DNA of 64,000 nt, from assembly GCF_016743815.1 (NCBI RefSeq), contig NZ_CP061035.1:2172501-2236500 (forward strand), written 5' to 3'. Within the stretch, counting starts at the first letter, position 1. Every line of letters starts with the position of its first letter. A program made the translations under genes and the position numbers. A model generated the notes under the pieces. It was not told the DNA's origin. It saw nothing but the letters and a program-made list of their open reading frames with translations, and made no database searches. Source of the DNA: Sphingomonas aliaeris. GTDB lineage: Bacteria; Pseudomonadota; Alphaproteobacteria; Sphingomonadales; Sphingomonadaceae. This document shows positions 28,022 through 37,833 of the stretch, piece after piece.

Positions 28022-28041
28022 TTGTCATACAAATCTTGACT
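28022..28041 (+). promoter_or_regulatory. TTGTnnnACAA palindrome, copy C, next to a TTGACT hexamer
   Basis: TTGTCATACAA at 28022-28032 followed after 3 nt by TTGACT (28036-28041), in the gap between DUF4861 and the GntR gene. Same outer bases as copies A and B with a different core triplet, as expected for a dimeric operator. The -10 is not clear. It would allow GntR to control itself and uxuA. Confidence 0.5.
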
Positions 28042-28102
28042 CGCCCGCTTTCTTTGAAGAAGCCCGGCGCGCGGCACAAAGCGCAGAGGACGGGAGGAGA
28101 GA

Positions 28103-28147
28103 ATGGGTGTTGTCGGGTATCGTCCGCTGCTAACGATATCGTCATGA
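28103..28147 (+). CDS. possible 14-residue leader peptide coupled to the GntR gene
   Basis: ATG 28103 follows GGGAGGAGA, the best ribosome-binding site in this gap. It opens MGVVGYRPLLTISS and stops in TGA 28145-28147, which overlaps the GntR ATG 28144 as ATGA. The GntR start itself has no good site. The short frame may load ribosomes for GntR by coupling; it could also be a remnant of a frame error at the GntR start. Confidence 0.35.
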   Translation: MGVVGYRPLLTISS

Positions 28148-28890
28148 CGACCAAAGCCGCTTCCCTTGCCGACGATCTCGTCCTGCAATTCGAACGACGT
28201 ATCGAAGCCGGGGAGATGCCGCCGGGGTCGCGCTTTCCGACGGAAAAGTCGATCACCGACAGCGCGCGCGTGAGCCGGACCGTCGTGCGTGAGGCCTTTG
28301 CGCGTCTTGCCGCTCGCGGATTGCTGGAATCGCGTCGCGGATCGGGCGCCTATGTGCCGGAAAGTGCGCGCTACCAAGCGTTTCAGGTGACGCCGCAGGA
28401 AATGGGGGAACGATCTGACGTCCTGAAGCTGCTGGAAATGCGGATGGCGCTGGAGTCCGAAATGGCGGATCTCGCGGCACGTCGTCGGACCGACGCGGAT
28501 ATCGCCGAGATGCGACTGTGGAACGAACGGATGCGCGACAGTACCGATATCGGTGCCGCGATCACCGCCGACATGGCCTTTCACCGGGCGATCGCATCGG
28601 CCACCCGCAACGAATATTATCTTCGCTTCATGGACTTTCTCGGCGTGCGGCTCGTGCCGTCGCGCCGGCTGTATCTTCGCGATCGCGCGGACTCCGAACA
28701 TCGCGCCTATGCGCGCGGCATCTACCGCGATCACGATGCGATCTTCACCGCCATCGCCAATGGCGATCATGCCAAGGCGCGGCGGGCTGCGCGCCGTCAC
28801 ATGCAGAAGAGCCTCGAACGTCATCGCTATCTCGACGAAGAAATCGCCGAAGACAGCATCGTGCCGCAAGACAGCGACACCACGGCATAG
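28144..28890 (+). CDS. FadR-type GntR family regulator (FCD domain)
   Basis: 248 residues from ATG 28144. Winged helix: LADDLVLQFERRIEAGEMPP, RFPTEKSITDSARVSRTVVR and LLESRRGSGAYV. The FCD ligand domain follows with its metal-site pattern: LEMRMALESEMADLAARRR, DMAFHRAIASATRNEYYLRF and YRDHDAIFTAIANGDHAKAR. Regulators of this kind (UxuR, ExuR, KdgR-like) sense hexuronates or their keto-acid products. It precedes uxuA by 80 nt in the same direction. TTGTnnnACAA palindromes upstream of it, of GH3 and of the TonB receptor are likely sites. Confidence 0.9.
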   Translation: MTTKAASLADDLVLQFERRIEAGEMPPGSRFPTEKSITDSARVSRTVVREAFARLAARGLLESRRGSGAYVPESARYQAFQVTPQEMGERSDVLKLLEMRMALESEMADLAARRRTDADIAEMRLWNERMRDSTDIGAAITADMAFHRAIASATRNEYYLRFMDFLGVRLVPSRRLYLRDRADSEHRAYARGIYRDHDAIFTAIANGDHAKARRAARRHMQKSLERHRYLDEEIAEDSIVPQDSDTTA

Positions 28891-28970
28891 CGCCATCTAT
28901 ATGCAGGTGAGCGGAACACCCGGCGATCGCCGGGCATGATCGAAGAGCATTGCCCGGGAGAGTTCGTACC

Positions 28971-30161
28971 ATGCTCATGACGCCGACGATGCGCTGGTTC
29001 GGCCCGCCCGATCCCGTGTCGCTTCGTGATATCCGTCAGTCGGGCGCGACGGAGGTCGTCACGGCGCTGCACGACATTCCCAACGGAGCGATCTGGCCGA
29101 TCGAGATGATCGCCGAGCGCCGGACAATGATCGAACGCGCCGGTCTCGGATGGAGCATCGTGGAAAGCCTGCCGGTCGATGAAGGGATCAAAACGCGCGG
29201 CCGCGATTGGACGCGCCTCATCGACCATTACCAACAGAGCCTCCGTCATCTTGCGGCATGCGGCATCACGGTCGTCACCTACAATTTCATGCCGCTGCTC
29301 GATTGGACACGCACCGATCTGGCCTGGCCGCTGCCGGATGGGGCGTTGGCGCTGCGGTTCGAGCTGGAAGCCGTCGCTGCCTATGACGTCTTCATCCTGC
29401 GTCGGCCGGGCGCGGAGAACGACTATGCGACCGATATCATGACCGCGGCGACGCGCCGGTTCGAGCGGATGTCGATGATAGAGCGCGCGACGCTGGAACG
29501 GACGATCCTCGCGGGCCTGCCGGGCAGCGAGGAAAGCTTTACGTCGTCGGAATTCCTGACCGCGATCGGCGCATATGCCGCGATCGACGCCGCGACCTTG
29601 CGGGACAATCATGTCGCCTTTCTCGAAGCGGTTTGCCCGGTGGCGGACGAACTCGGCATCCGGCTGGTCGTCCATCCCGACGATCCACCCTTCCCCATCT
29701 TCGGGCTACCCCGCGTCGTGAGTACTGAGGCGGACATCGCCTGTCTGTTCGATCGCGTGCCTAACGCTTCGAACGGCCTCTGCTTCTGCGCAGGCTCACT
29801 CGGCGTCCGCGCGGACAACGACCTGCCGGGCATGGTCGAACGTCTGGGTGACCGGATTGGATTCCTGCACCTCCGGTCGGTGCAGCGCGAGGCACGGGGC
29901 GCATTCCACGAAGCCTGTCATCTGGACGGCGGCGCGAATATGCCGGCGATCGTCTCGGCGGTTCATGCGCTGCAGATGCGATCCGGCCGGTCCATTCCGA
30001 TGCGCCCGGACCACGGCCACCAGATGCTGGACGACCTGACCAAGCGGACCAACCCCGGCTATTCGCTGCTCGGCCGGATGCGTGGACTTTCGGAGTTGCG
30101 AGGTCTTGAGCGGGGCATAGCGTTCGAGCGATCCTGCGAAGACGACAGGTCGCGCCCCTGA
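28971..30161 (+). CDS. uxuA: D-mannonate dehydratase
   Basis: Converts D-mannonate to 2-keto-3-deoxygluconate in the D-glucuronate/fructuronate route. Start ATG 28971 with GGGAGAG upstream; 396 residues, the usual size. Marks: MRWFGPPDPVSLRDIRQSGA, ALHDIPNGAIWP, NFMPLLDWTRTDL, LVVHPDDPPFPIFGLPR (metal and substrate residues), NGLCFCAGSLGVR, IGFLHLRSVQR and MRPDHGHQMLDD. It gives the metabolic end point of the locus: uronate freed by the lyases and GH105 enters here. uxaC, uxuB and kdgK/kdgA are not in the window. Confidence 0.93.
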   Translation: MLMTPTMRWFGPPDPVSLRDIRQSGATEVVTALHDIPNGAIWPIEMIAERRTMIERAGLGWSIVESLPVDEGIKTRGRDWTRLIDHYQQSLRHLAACGITVVTYNFMPLLDWTRTDLAWPLPDGALALRFELEAVAAYDVFILRRPGAENDYATDIMTAATRRFERMSMIERATLERTILAGLPGSEESFTSSEFLTAIGAYAAIDAATLRDNHVAFLEAVCPVADELGIRLVVHPDDPPFPIFGLPRVVSTEADIACLFDRVPNASNGLCFCAGSLGVRADNDLPGMVERLGDRIGFLHLRSVQREARGAFHEACHLDGGANMPAIVSAVHALQMRSGRSIPMRPDHGHQMLDDLTKRTNPGYSLLGRMRGLSELRGLERGIAFERSCEDDRSRP

Positions 30162-30185
30162 GCCGGGACCTTCGCCGCATTTCTC

Positions 30186-31769
30186 TCACCCCTTCGCGGC
30201 CACCGCGCCAAGCTCCTCCAGATCGAGATCATGTTCGAGATCGTGAAGCGTTTCATCGTCTATCGCGCCGCTGCGATGCAGCCGAACCAGTTCTTCTCGC
30301 CCTGCGGCAACCGCCGATATGATCACGTCGAAGTGACTGGCAATCGCCATATCACGCTCATCCGAAGTACCTTGGAACGCGTCCGCCGCCGTCGCGCGCG
30401 TACGATAACGGCGGAGAAGTTGCGGGTGGAGCACCGTCCCGTCCGCTCCGATCGCCTCGCGCTCGACCGCGGCCAGTTGTGCCTGAAAAATCCTCGTTTC
30501 CGCAGCATGCATATCCAATGGCGGCCGCGTGCTGCCGTCTTCAGGCGGCTTCATGCGCCGGATGACCCAGCCGAGCGATGTCCCCTGAACCAGAACGGTC
30601 ACCAGGATCGCGACGAAAGCGGTTACGAGCATAAGGTCGCGGGCAGGCATCGCGGCGGGAAGCGAAAGGGCAACCGCCAGCGTAACCACGCCCCGCATCC
30701 CGGCCCAGCTCATGACCGTTGCGGCGCGCGGCCCAAGCGGCTGGTGCCGCGTCAGACCCAAGCGGCAGCCAGCACTGACCAGCGCATCGACCCCGAATAT
30801 CCACAGGAACCGTGCGACGACCACCGCCAGGACGATGAGCAGCACCGGTTCGGCCATCGTGTCCACCACGACGCCGAGCCCGCCGACACGATCCAGCAAC
30901 CCGCGCAGCGACAGGCCGATCAGCAGGAACACTGCGGCCTCCAGCAGAAATACCAGCACCTGCCAGAATGCCAGCGCGCGGATACGGACACTCGCGTTGA
31001 ACACGACGTGCTGATACCATCCGCACGTCAGACCGGCGGTGACGACGGCGATCACGCCCGAGACATGCAGCAGTTCGGCTGCGATATAGGCGCTCCAGCA
31101 GACCAGCACGGTCGCCGCGATCATCAGCGTATCGTCGCCCAGTCGACGCAGCAGGAACACCCACAAACCGCCGATCGCACCGCCGACGATGATCCCGCCG
31201 ACGACCAGCAGGAAGAAGGTACCCGTTGCGGCCCCGAGGTCGAAACTGCCCGTCAGTACGGCGGCTACGGCAAACCGGAACAGCACCAGTCCCGCCGCAT
31301 CGTTCAACAGGCTTTCGCCCTCCAGCAATGTGGTCAGGCGGCGCGGAAGTTTTACCCGCTGCAGCACGGCGCGCGCGGAAACGGCATCCGGCGGCGAGAG
31401 AATCGCGCCTAAGGCAACGCAGGCCGCCCAGGGCAGATCGGGCATCAGCATCCTGGTCACGATCGCGACGACCGCAGTGGTGAAGAAGACCGCGCCGACC
31501 GCGAGTGACAGGATACCCGCCATATGACGCCGGAATGGTGCGATTGCGGTGAACCATGCACCGTCCATCAGCAATGGCGGTAGGAACAGGACGAGAACCA
31601 GTTCGGGATCGATCGCGATGCCGTGCAGCCCCGGTACGAACGCAACCGCACTGCCGCCGATGATCAGCGCGGCGGCGGGTGGCAGCGACAATCGCCGGGC
31701 AAGGTAATGCAGCCCGAGCACGACAAGAAACATGCCGATGATCAGCTCGAAATTCGCCGCTGGATGCAC
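30186..31769 (-). CDS. Na+/H+ antiporter, CPA1/NhaP type
   Basis: 527 residues from GTG 31769 (AAAGGGG upstream). Ten or more membrane helices: FELIIGMFLVVLGLHYLA, LVLVLFLPPLLMDGAWF, and the ion-site region LGAILSPPDAVSARAVLQR then LEGESLLNDAAGLVLFRFA, which is diagnostic for CPA1 exchangers. After GMRGVVTLAVALSLPAAMPA the last 100 residues form a cytoplasmic tail. It exchanges Na+ (or K+) for H+. It follows the MscS-type channel gene in the same direction, which suggests joint use in osmotic or pH stress. Confidence 0.92.
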   Translation of the reverse strand: MHPAANFELIIGMFLVVLGLHYLARRLSLPPAAALIIGGSAVAFVPGLHGIAIDPELVLVLFLPPLLMDGAWFTAIAPFRRHMAGILSLAVGAVFFTTAVVAIVTRMLMPDLPWAACVALGAILSPPDAVSARAVLQRVKLPRRLTTLLEGESLLNDAAGLVLFRFAVAAVLTGSFDLGAATGTFFLLVVGGIIVGGAIGGLWVFLLRRLGDDTLMIAATVLVCWSAYIAAELLHVSGVIAVVTAGLTCGWYQHVVFNASVRIRALAFWQVLVFLLEAAVFLLIGLSLRGLLDRVGGLGVVVDTMAEPVLLIVLAVVVARFLWIFGVDALVSAGCRLGLTRHQPLGPRAATVMSWAGMRGVVTLAVALSLPAAMPARDLMLVTAFVAILVTVLVQGTSLGWVIRRMKPPEDGSTRPPLDMHAAETRIFQAQLAAVEREAIGADGTVLHPQLLRRYRTRATAADAFQGTSDERDMAIASHFDVIISAVAAGREELVRLHRSGAIDDETLHDLEHDLDLEELGAVAAKG

Positions 31770-31825
31770 GAAGCCGCCCCTTTCCGTTTTCGCCCGCTTT
31801 GCTGTGCAATCAGCCCGGTACGGCG

Positions 31826-34273
31826 TCAACTTTGGGTGATAAACGGCGTTCGTACTACGGCCTCAGGCGGTTCCGCTGCAGCGGGCAGGACGTCGGCGGG
31901 TACCGTACCCAGCGCGATATGTTCCTCGCGGAAACGTCCGAGCAAGGTCATCAGAATGTTGCTGCGCGCCCGGTACACGTCCCGCGGCGAGTTGACGTGC
32001 GCCAGGCAATTGAACAGCACCCGGCCGTCATTCAGTCCGTCGATGAAAACAGCGGGCGCGGGCTTTTCCAGAACGCTGCTCTCCGCCCCGATCGCGTCCA
32101 GCACGATGCGGCGCACCAGTTGCGGATCGGTCAGCAGCGGCACGGAGAACTGGATCTGGATGCGGCCGTGATTGTCGCCCAGCGTCTTGTTTAGCACCGT
32201 TTTCGTGATCAATTCGGAATTCGGCACGATGAGGGTCGAGTGATCCGCGAGCTCGATTTCGGTCGAACGGACGCTGATCCGCTTTACGTCGCCCTCGTCG
32301 GTGCCGACGCGGATCAGATCGCCGATCTTGATTGGCCGCTCGGCCAACAAGATAAGGCCCGACACGAAATTCTGCGTGATCGCCTGAAGGCCGAAACCGA
32401 TGCCGACGGACAGAGCCGACAGGAGCAAGGCGACGCGTTCGACACCGATCCCGAGCGATGCGAGCGCCCAGATTGCCGCCAGGGCGATGCCGACATAGCG
32501 GGCGATCAGGCTTACCGAATTGCGGCCCGACCCGTCGAGATCGGTCACCGGCAGGTAGCGCCCCTCCAGCCATCCCATGAACGCCCGGACCAGTCCCAGC
32601 CCGATCACGAGAACGACGATGCCGCGCAGGATCGCGCCCGGCGAGATCGATACGCCGCCGATCTCCACGCCCTGCGCGAGCGTACCCAATCGGCCGAAGA
32701 TCGATCCGATCGCACCGCCCGTGCCGAACGGCGTCATCCACATGCCGAGCGCGATCAGTACGAGCGCGATGCGCAGCACGCCCGACAGCAACAGTCCGAA
32801 TTGCGCGACCATGCTGCCGCGGATGCCGAGTGCCCGGGTCATGACCCCGCCGAACTGGCTGTCGCGAGAGAAGATCGTGGTCGCGACGTCGTCGGCGGCA
32901 GCCAGGGACAGGTACAACGCGGAGCCCAAGACGGTCGTCCAGGCGACGAACTGCGCGATGAACAAAGTCAGCCCGACATAGCCAACCAGCAGCGCGACGA
33001 AGGCCACGAGCAGCAGCAACCACAGCGCCAGCGTGACGATTCCCAGCCCGGCGGTTGTCGATCTGCTACCGGCATCGGGATCGTCGGCGCGCGCCACGCG
33101 AAGCCGACCCAGCACGATCAGGAATGCTGCAATCAACATCAGGTGGAGCAGCGCTTGCACGGTTTCGGTCGCGACCACTGCGGCGTGGCTTGCCCCCACG
33201 TTCGTGTTGAACGCCGTCCACATGATGCTGACACCGGACAGGAGCGCGAGTATCCAGGAAAGCGGTCGCAGGCGGCCGGCGGTATCGTCGTCCATCGATG
33301 CGATACGCCAGGAGGATTGGCCTCGCATCAGCACCGCACCGGTGACCGACGCGGTGAAGCCGGCGAAACCAGCGGCGACGGTCGCCGCATCAAACAGCCC
33401 GCCCCACCGTTCGGGCAGCAGCCCGGCCCAGCGCAGCCCCTGAAAGAAGGCTGCTGCGGCAAGGGTCGGCGCCAGCGTCCCGGTCAGCACGCGCCAGATC
33501 GCGCTCCCCGATCGCCGCAGCCGGTGTCCGGGTGCGCCCTCGATCAGATAACGGCGCCCGAACTGGCGTGCATACACCCGGGCGGGGAAGAGGAGGACTA
33601 ACGCGAGCAGCGCGCCCAGCAGCGCCTGCCACGGAATGCCGCCCCGCCACACCGTTCGAATCTGGTCGAACCCCTGTGACCAGAACAACGCGACACGGCG
33701 CACATCGCGCGGTGTGGAGTCGATCACGGCCCGCCAGAAGGACGGGGTGAGCGGCGACGCGACGCGGGTTGATACGGCCTGACTGAATTCCTCCACCTGA
33801 CCGCGATCGATTTCTGCGATCAGCTGCGCGGCCTCGACCCCGGCCAAGCCCCCGCGCTTGATCGCGGCGTCGATCGCGCTCCGCTGCTGCGCGAGCGTGG
33901 CGCGCTGCTGGCGGATGACGGGGTCCTCCTGCGTGCCTTCCGTCGCGCTGCCCAGCCCGGCGACGCGTGCCTCGATCAGCGCCAGTTGTTCGCCGAGTTG
34001 GCGGACGGCGTCCGCGCTCGCCTGTTGGGCGGCCAGTGCCTTGCTGCGCAACTGCTTCTGGGTGGTCGCGTCGGCACGTCCATCCAGCGATCGATCGACC
34101 GAGCGGATGTCCGCCTCGGCCTGGGCGAGCTGTTCCGACAGGCTGCCGAGCGACGTTTGCTGGGCGAACGACGTTTGCGGGGCGACCATCAGGACCGCCA
34201 GCATTACCAGAGTTAATAGCCGTTGAAACACAGAAGCGACTTTCGCGGAATGACTCACCGCGCCGCGTTGCAT
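31826..34273 (-). CDS. MscS-family mechanosensitive channel with DUF3772 N-terminal domain
   Basis: About 815 residues from ATG 34273 (a TTG at 34294 is possible). Signal peptide (LLTLVMLAVLMVAPQTSFA), then a periplasmic coiled-coil region rich in Gln/Ala (LGSLSEQLAQAEADIRSV, DUF3772), about eight membrane helices, and the MscS pore and beta domain near the end: SVGIGFGLQAITQNFVSGLI, LAERPIKIGDLIRVG and DHSTLIVPNSELITK. It releases solutes on hypo-osmotic shock. Upstream, between the kinase stop and this start, is a G8 run (34303-34310 on the plus strand). Confidence 0.9.
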   Translation of the reverse strand: MQRGAVSHSAKVASVFQRLLTLVMLAVLMVAPQTSFAQQTSLGSLSEQLAQAEADIRSVDRSLDGRADATTQKQLRSKALAAQQASADAVRQLGEQLALIEARVAGLGSATEGTQEDPVIRQQRATLAQQRSAIDAAIKRGGLAGVEAAQLIAEIDRGQVEEFSQAVSTRVASPLTPSFWRAVIDSTPRDVRRVALFWSQGFDQIRTVWRGGIPWQALLGALLALVLLFPARVYARQFGRRYLIEGAPGHRLRRSGSAIWRVLTGTLAPTLAAAAFFQGLRWAGLLPERWGGLFDAATVAAGFAGFTASVTGAVLMRGQSSWRIASMDDDTAGRLRPLSWILALLSGVSIMWTAFNTNVGASHAAVVATETVQALLHLMLIAAFLIVLGRLRVARADDPDAGSRSTTAGLGIVTLALWLLLLVAFVALLVGYVGLTLFIAQFVAWTTVLGSALYLSLAAADDVATTIFSRDSQFGGVMTRALGIRGSMVAQFGLLLSGVLRIALVLIALGMWMTPFGTGGAIGSIFGRLGTLAQGVEIGGVSISPGAILRGIVVLVIGLGLVRAFMGWLEGRYLPVTDLDGSGRNSVSLIARYVGIALAAIWALASLGIGVERVALLLSALSVGIGFGLQAITQNFVSGLILLAERPIKIGDLIRVGTDEGDVKRISVRSTEIELADHSTLIVPNSELITKTVLNKTLGDNHGRIQIQFSVPLLTDPQLVRRIVLDAIGAESSVLEKPAPAVFIDGLNDGRVLFNCLAHVNSPRDVYRARSNILMTLLGRFREEHIALGTVPADVLPAAAEPPEAVVRTPFITQS

Positions 34274-34317
34274 CACTCTCGCGGACTTCGTCAAACCGAA
34301 GCGGGGGGGGTTGAACC

Positions 34318-36295
34318 TTAATCGACCGCGCGAAGTCGCTTCAATACCGGCGGCACGTGCAGCAATTCGTCGACGCGCGCCGCGAGATCGACCTGCCGGA
34401 ACGGCTTGGCGAGCCTTGGTACGTCCATCGGCACGTCCTCCCCGGTCGCGGCATAGCCGGTGATCAGCAGGACTGGCAGCCCCTGCCCTGCGCCGCGCAA
34501 TTCGCCGATCATCGCTGCTCCCGTCATGCCGGGCATTAGATAATCGGTGATGAGCAGATCGACTTCCAGACCGCCACGCAATGCGCTGAGCGCCTCGCTT
34601 CCCGATGCCGCCTCGACGACGCGGTAGCCGACGTCGCGCAGCATGTCGGCGGTGGCCGAACGCACGATCTCCTCGTCATCGACCAGCAGGATCTTGGCGG
34701 CCCGGCGGGCAGGCACCGGTTCGCTGCGCTGATTTGCGACCGGCTCCAGTTCATCCGTGGAGATCGGGATCCACAGCTCCACGCTCGTGCCGCGCCCCAA
34801 TTCGCTGGACAGCGTCAACGTACCGCCGGACTGCGCCGCAAGCCCGTGGATCATCGACAGACCGAGTCCGGTCCCTTTCCCCACGCCCTTGGTCGAGAAG
34901 AAGGGCTCGGTCGCGCGCGCCAGCGTGGCCTTGTCCATGCCGATACCGGTATCGTTGGCGAGGATCCGGACGTAGCGGCCCGCCTCCAGCCCGACCGAAT
35001 TGCGCTCTCCCAGCGTATCGCTGGCGACCGTCATGCGCAGTTGCCCGCCCCCGGGCATGGCATCGCGCGCGTTGATCGCGAGGTTCAGCAGGGCGAGTTC
35101 CAGCTGGTTGGGATCGACGCGCGCCGGCGGCAAACCGTCCGGCAGTTCGAGGATGACCTTGACCGTTGGGCCGAGCGATCTGCGGATAAGATCGGCGATC
35201 CCGTCGATCAAAGTCGAGACATTGACCGCCTTGGGCTGCAACGCCTGGCGCCGGGCAAAGGCAAGCAGGCGTTGGGTCAGCGTGGCGGCGCGTTCGGCCG
35301 CCTGCAACGCGTTGCCGACCATGCGCTGCGTCCGCTCGTCATCCTTGTGCCGGCGCCGGACGAGATCGAGGCTGCCGACGATCGGTGTCAACAGGTTGTT
35401 GAAGTCATGCGCGACGCCCCCGGTCAACTGGCCGATCGCATCCATCTTTTGGGCCTGGGCGAGTTGCGCGTCCGCTTCGCGCCGTGTCGTTACGTCGGTA
35501 ACAACACCCATCAGGGCGACGGGGTTGCCCGCGTCGTCACATCGCATCCGCCCCTTTTTGGTGATCCAGCGCTGGCTGCCGTCGGCACCGCGGATCTCGC
35601 ACTCGATATCGAAATGCCCCGATGACCTGGCCGTTTCGAACGCCTGGGCGATGCGCGCACGTTCCTCGACCGGGACGTGCGTCAGCATTCGCGCGATCGA
35701 CCAGTCTGCCTGAAGATCGGCATAGCCGAAAATCTCGTCGTGCCTCGCGCTGCGCCGGATTGACCCCGTCGAAAGGTCGAGTTCCCAGCTACCCATATCC
35801 GCCGCGCTCAAGGCGAATTCCAGGTTGGTTCGCGCTGCGGCAAGTTCGGATGTCCGGGCGGCGACCGCTGCTTCCATCGAGATCCGCCGCGGAGCGGATC
35901 TCATACTGGCGCTGACGTGCCTTGATCGCGGACCGGACCGCGCCGATCATCGCTTCGGCATGCAAGGGCCGTTCGAGCATCACCACGTTGCCGAGATCGA
36001 CCACCTGTTCCGCCGCACGCGCGGAGCGCGGCGCGCGCGCACCGTTGGAGAGCATCACGAACGGCAAGTCCGACCAGGTCGGTTGGCGCGCCACCCAATC
36101 CAGCAGCTCCGTCCGTCCGGCCTCGCCCAAGGCCTCTTCGGTGATAAGTACCGCAGCGACTCCGCGCGGCAATTCGTCGACCAAAGCCGCCAGCGACGGC
36201 GCGATCTCCGCCTCGATATTGTGCCGCCGCAAAAGCCCCGCGGCGATCATCGCATCGCGTCCGCGTGGCGCCAGGATCAGGACACGGTCGTCCAC
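34318..36295 (-). pseudogene. hybrid sensor histidine kinase (receiver-like, PAS, HisKA, HATPase, receiver), frameshifted near 35874
   Basis: Starts GTG 36295, overlapping the kaiC stop region. Residues 1-125 are receiver-like (DDRVLILAPRGRDAMIAAGL, GVAAVLITEEALGEAG). After KARQRQYEIRSAADLD one extra base at 35874-35875 shifts the frame. Removing it gives EAAVAARTSELAAARTNLEF, then a PAS domain, HisKA with GGVAHDFNNLLTPIVGSLDL, HATPase (NLAINARDAMPGGGQL, GTGLGLSMIHGLAAQSGG), and a C-terminal receiver (ILLVDDEEIVRS, LLITDYLMPGMTG). Restored length is about 658. The pairing with KaiC is common in proteobacteria that use KaiC outside a circadian clock. Signal unknown. Confidence 0.87.
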
Positions 36296-36296
36296 T

Positions 36297-37804
36297 TCAG
36301 GCGTCCCCGGCCCCGGCCCCCGGCTCGCTCGCCGCCATCAAGGCCTGGCCCTGCCCGGAGAAGTTCGGCACGCCCGTCAGCACACCCTGAAAATCGCGCA
36401 AAGGCTCGCCTAGCCTGATCCCGTCATGGTCTATGCGGAATTCGCGGATCGTCCGTTCGTGCTGCGCGGTGCGGGTCTTGATCACTGATATTGCTTGCCG
36501 GACCTCTCCGAACGCCTCGAAATATCGCAGTTGCACGGCCGTATCGGCAAGATAGCTCAGATCCACGTCCGCCCGGACGTCGCCCATGATGCCGTGCATC
36601 CCCAGAATCAGCATGGTCACCACGCCGCTTTGTCCCAGATATGTCAGCAATTCGTGCATCTGAAGGATCAGGAACTGCTCGCTCGGCATCGATTGGAGAT
36701 AGGCGTTCAGGCTGTCGATCACGATCATCCGCGCCTGATCGTCCTCCACCGACGCCCGGACCGTCGCGGCGAACTCGCCCGGCGACAGTTCGGCCGGGTC
36801 GATCGCGCGCAGGTCGAGACTGCCGGAATCGATGAAGGGCTGCAGATCCATGCCGAGCGCCCGCGACCGCGAAAGCAAGGTCGGCGCGCGTTCGTCGAAC
36901 AGATAATAAGCGGCTTTCTCGCCGCGCCGAAGCGCCGCGACCATGCATTGTACGGTCGCCGTGGTCTTTCCGACGCCGGCCGGACCGGTCAGCAACGTGG
37001 CGGTTCCGGGCACCAGCCCCCGCCCAGCAAAGCGTCGAACGCCGCCGATCCGGTGGAGACGAACGGCATTTCGTGCGCCACGCCATGTTCCGCCGCGACC
37101 AGACGGGGATAGATGCACAGCCCTCCCGGTTGAATCTCGAAATCATGATATCCGCCGCGATACCGCACGCCGCGCATCTTCACGACATGCATCCGTCGAC
37201 GCTGCGCACCGAAACCGGACAATATCTGTTCCAGCGAGATCACGCCGTGCGCGATGCTGTGCAGTTGCAGGTCGCTACCCGAGGCGCTCTTGTCGTCGAG
37301 GATCAGCACGGTGCACTGACGCGTCGAGAAATAGTGCTTCAGCGCGAGGATCTGGCGTCGATAGCGCACCGGGCTTTGCGCGAGCAGACGCAGTTCGGAC
37401 AGACTGTCGATAATCACCCGGGCGGGCCGCAGTTCATCGACCTTCGCCATGATCGCCCGGACGGTCTCGCCAAGTTCGACTTCGCTCGGATGCAACAACG
37501 TCTGTTCGTGATCGTCGCCCAACCCGTCGGCGGGCACCATCTCGAAGATCGTGATCGGATCCAGCGACCAGCCATGCGTTTCCGCCACGGCGCGCAGTTC
37601 GACCTCGGTCTCGGCGAGCGTGATGTATAGGCCGGACTGACCGTCCTTCGCGCCCCGCAGGAGGAATCCGAGCCCCAGCGTCGTCTTGCCCGTCCCGGGC
37701 GTACCCTCGATCAGATACAAACGCTCCGGGGTGAAACCGCCGTTCAGGATATCGTCCAGACCGTCGATTCCGGTCGGGGCGATGCTCTCCATCGAAGTCT
37801 TCAC
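36297..37804 (-). pseudogene. KaiC-like two-domain ATPase, frameshifted at a C run (37017-37021)
   Basis: About 502 residues from GTG 37804 (AGGA upstream). Domain 1: GIDGLDDILNGGFTPERLYL, Walker A EGTPGTGKTTLGLGF, catalytic-glutamate region ITLAETEVEL and VIIDSLSELR. Domain 2 begins FDALLGGG; five C bases (plus strand) where six are expected break the frame, and the other frame gives LVPGTATLLTGPAGVGKTTATVQ with MIVIDSLNAYLQSMP. It lacks kaiA and kaiB nearby, so a timing role is unlikely; proteobacterial KaiC is linked to stress resistance. Next to a hybrid kinase, it probably forms a signalling pair. Confidence 0.88.
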
Positions 37805-37833
37805 GCGAAATATCCTGCAAAACAACACGGGTT

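Noticed and set aside
30231..31412. Plus-strand frame opposite the antiporter gene
   Set aside because: It consists of Gln/Arg/Asp-rich low-complexity sequence typical of antisense to membrane-protein codons.
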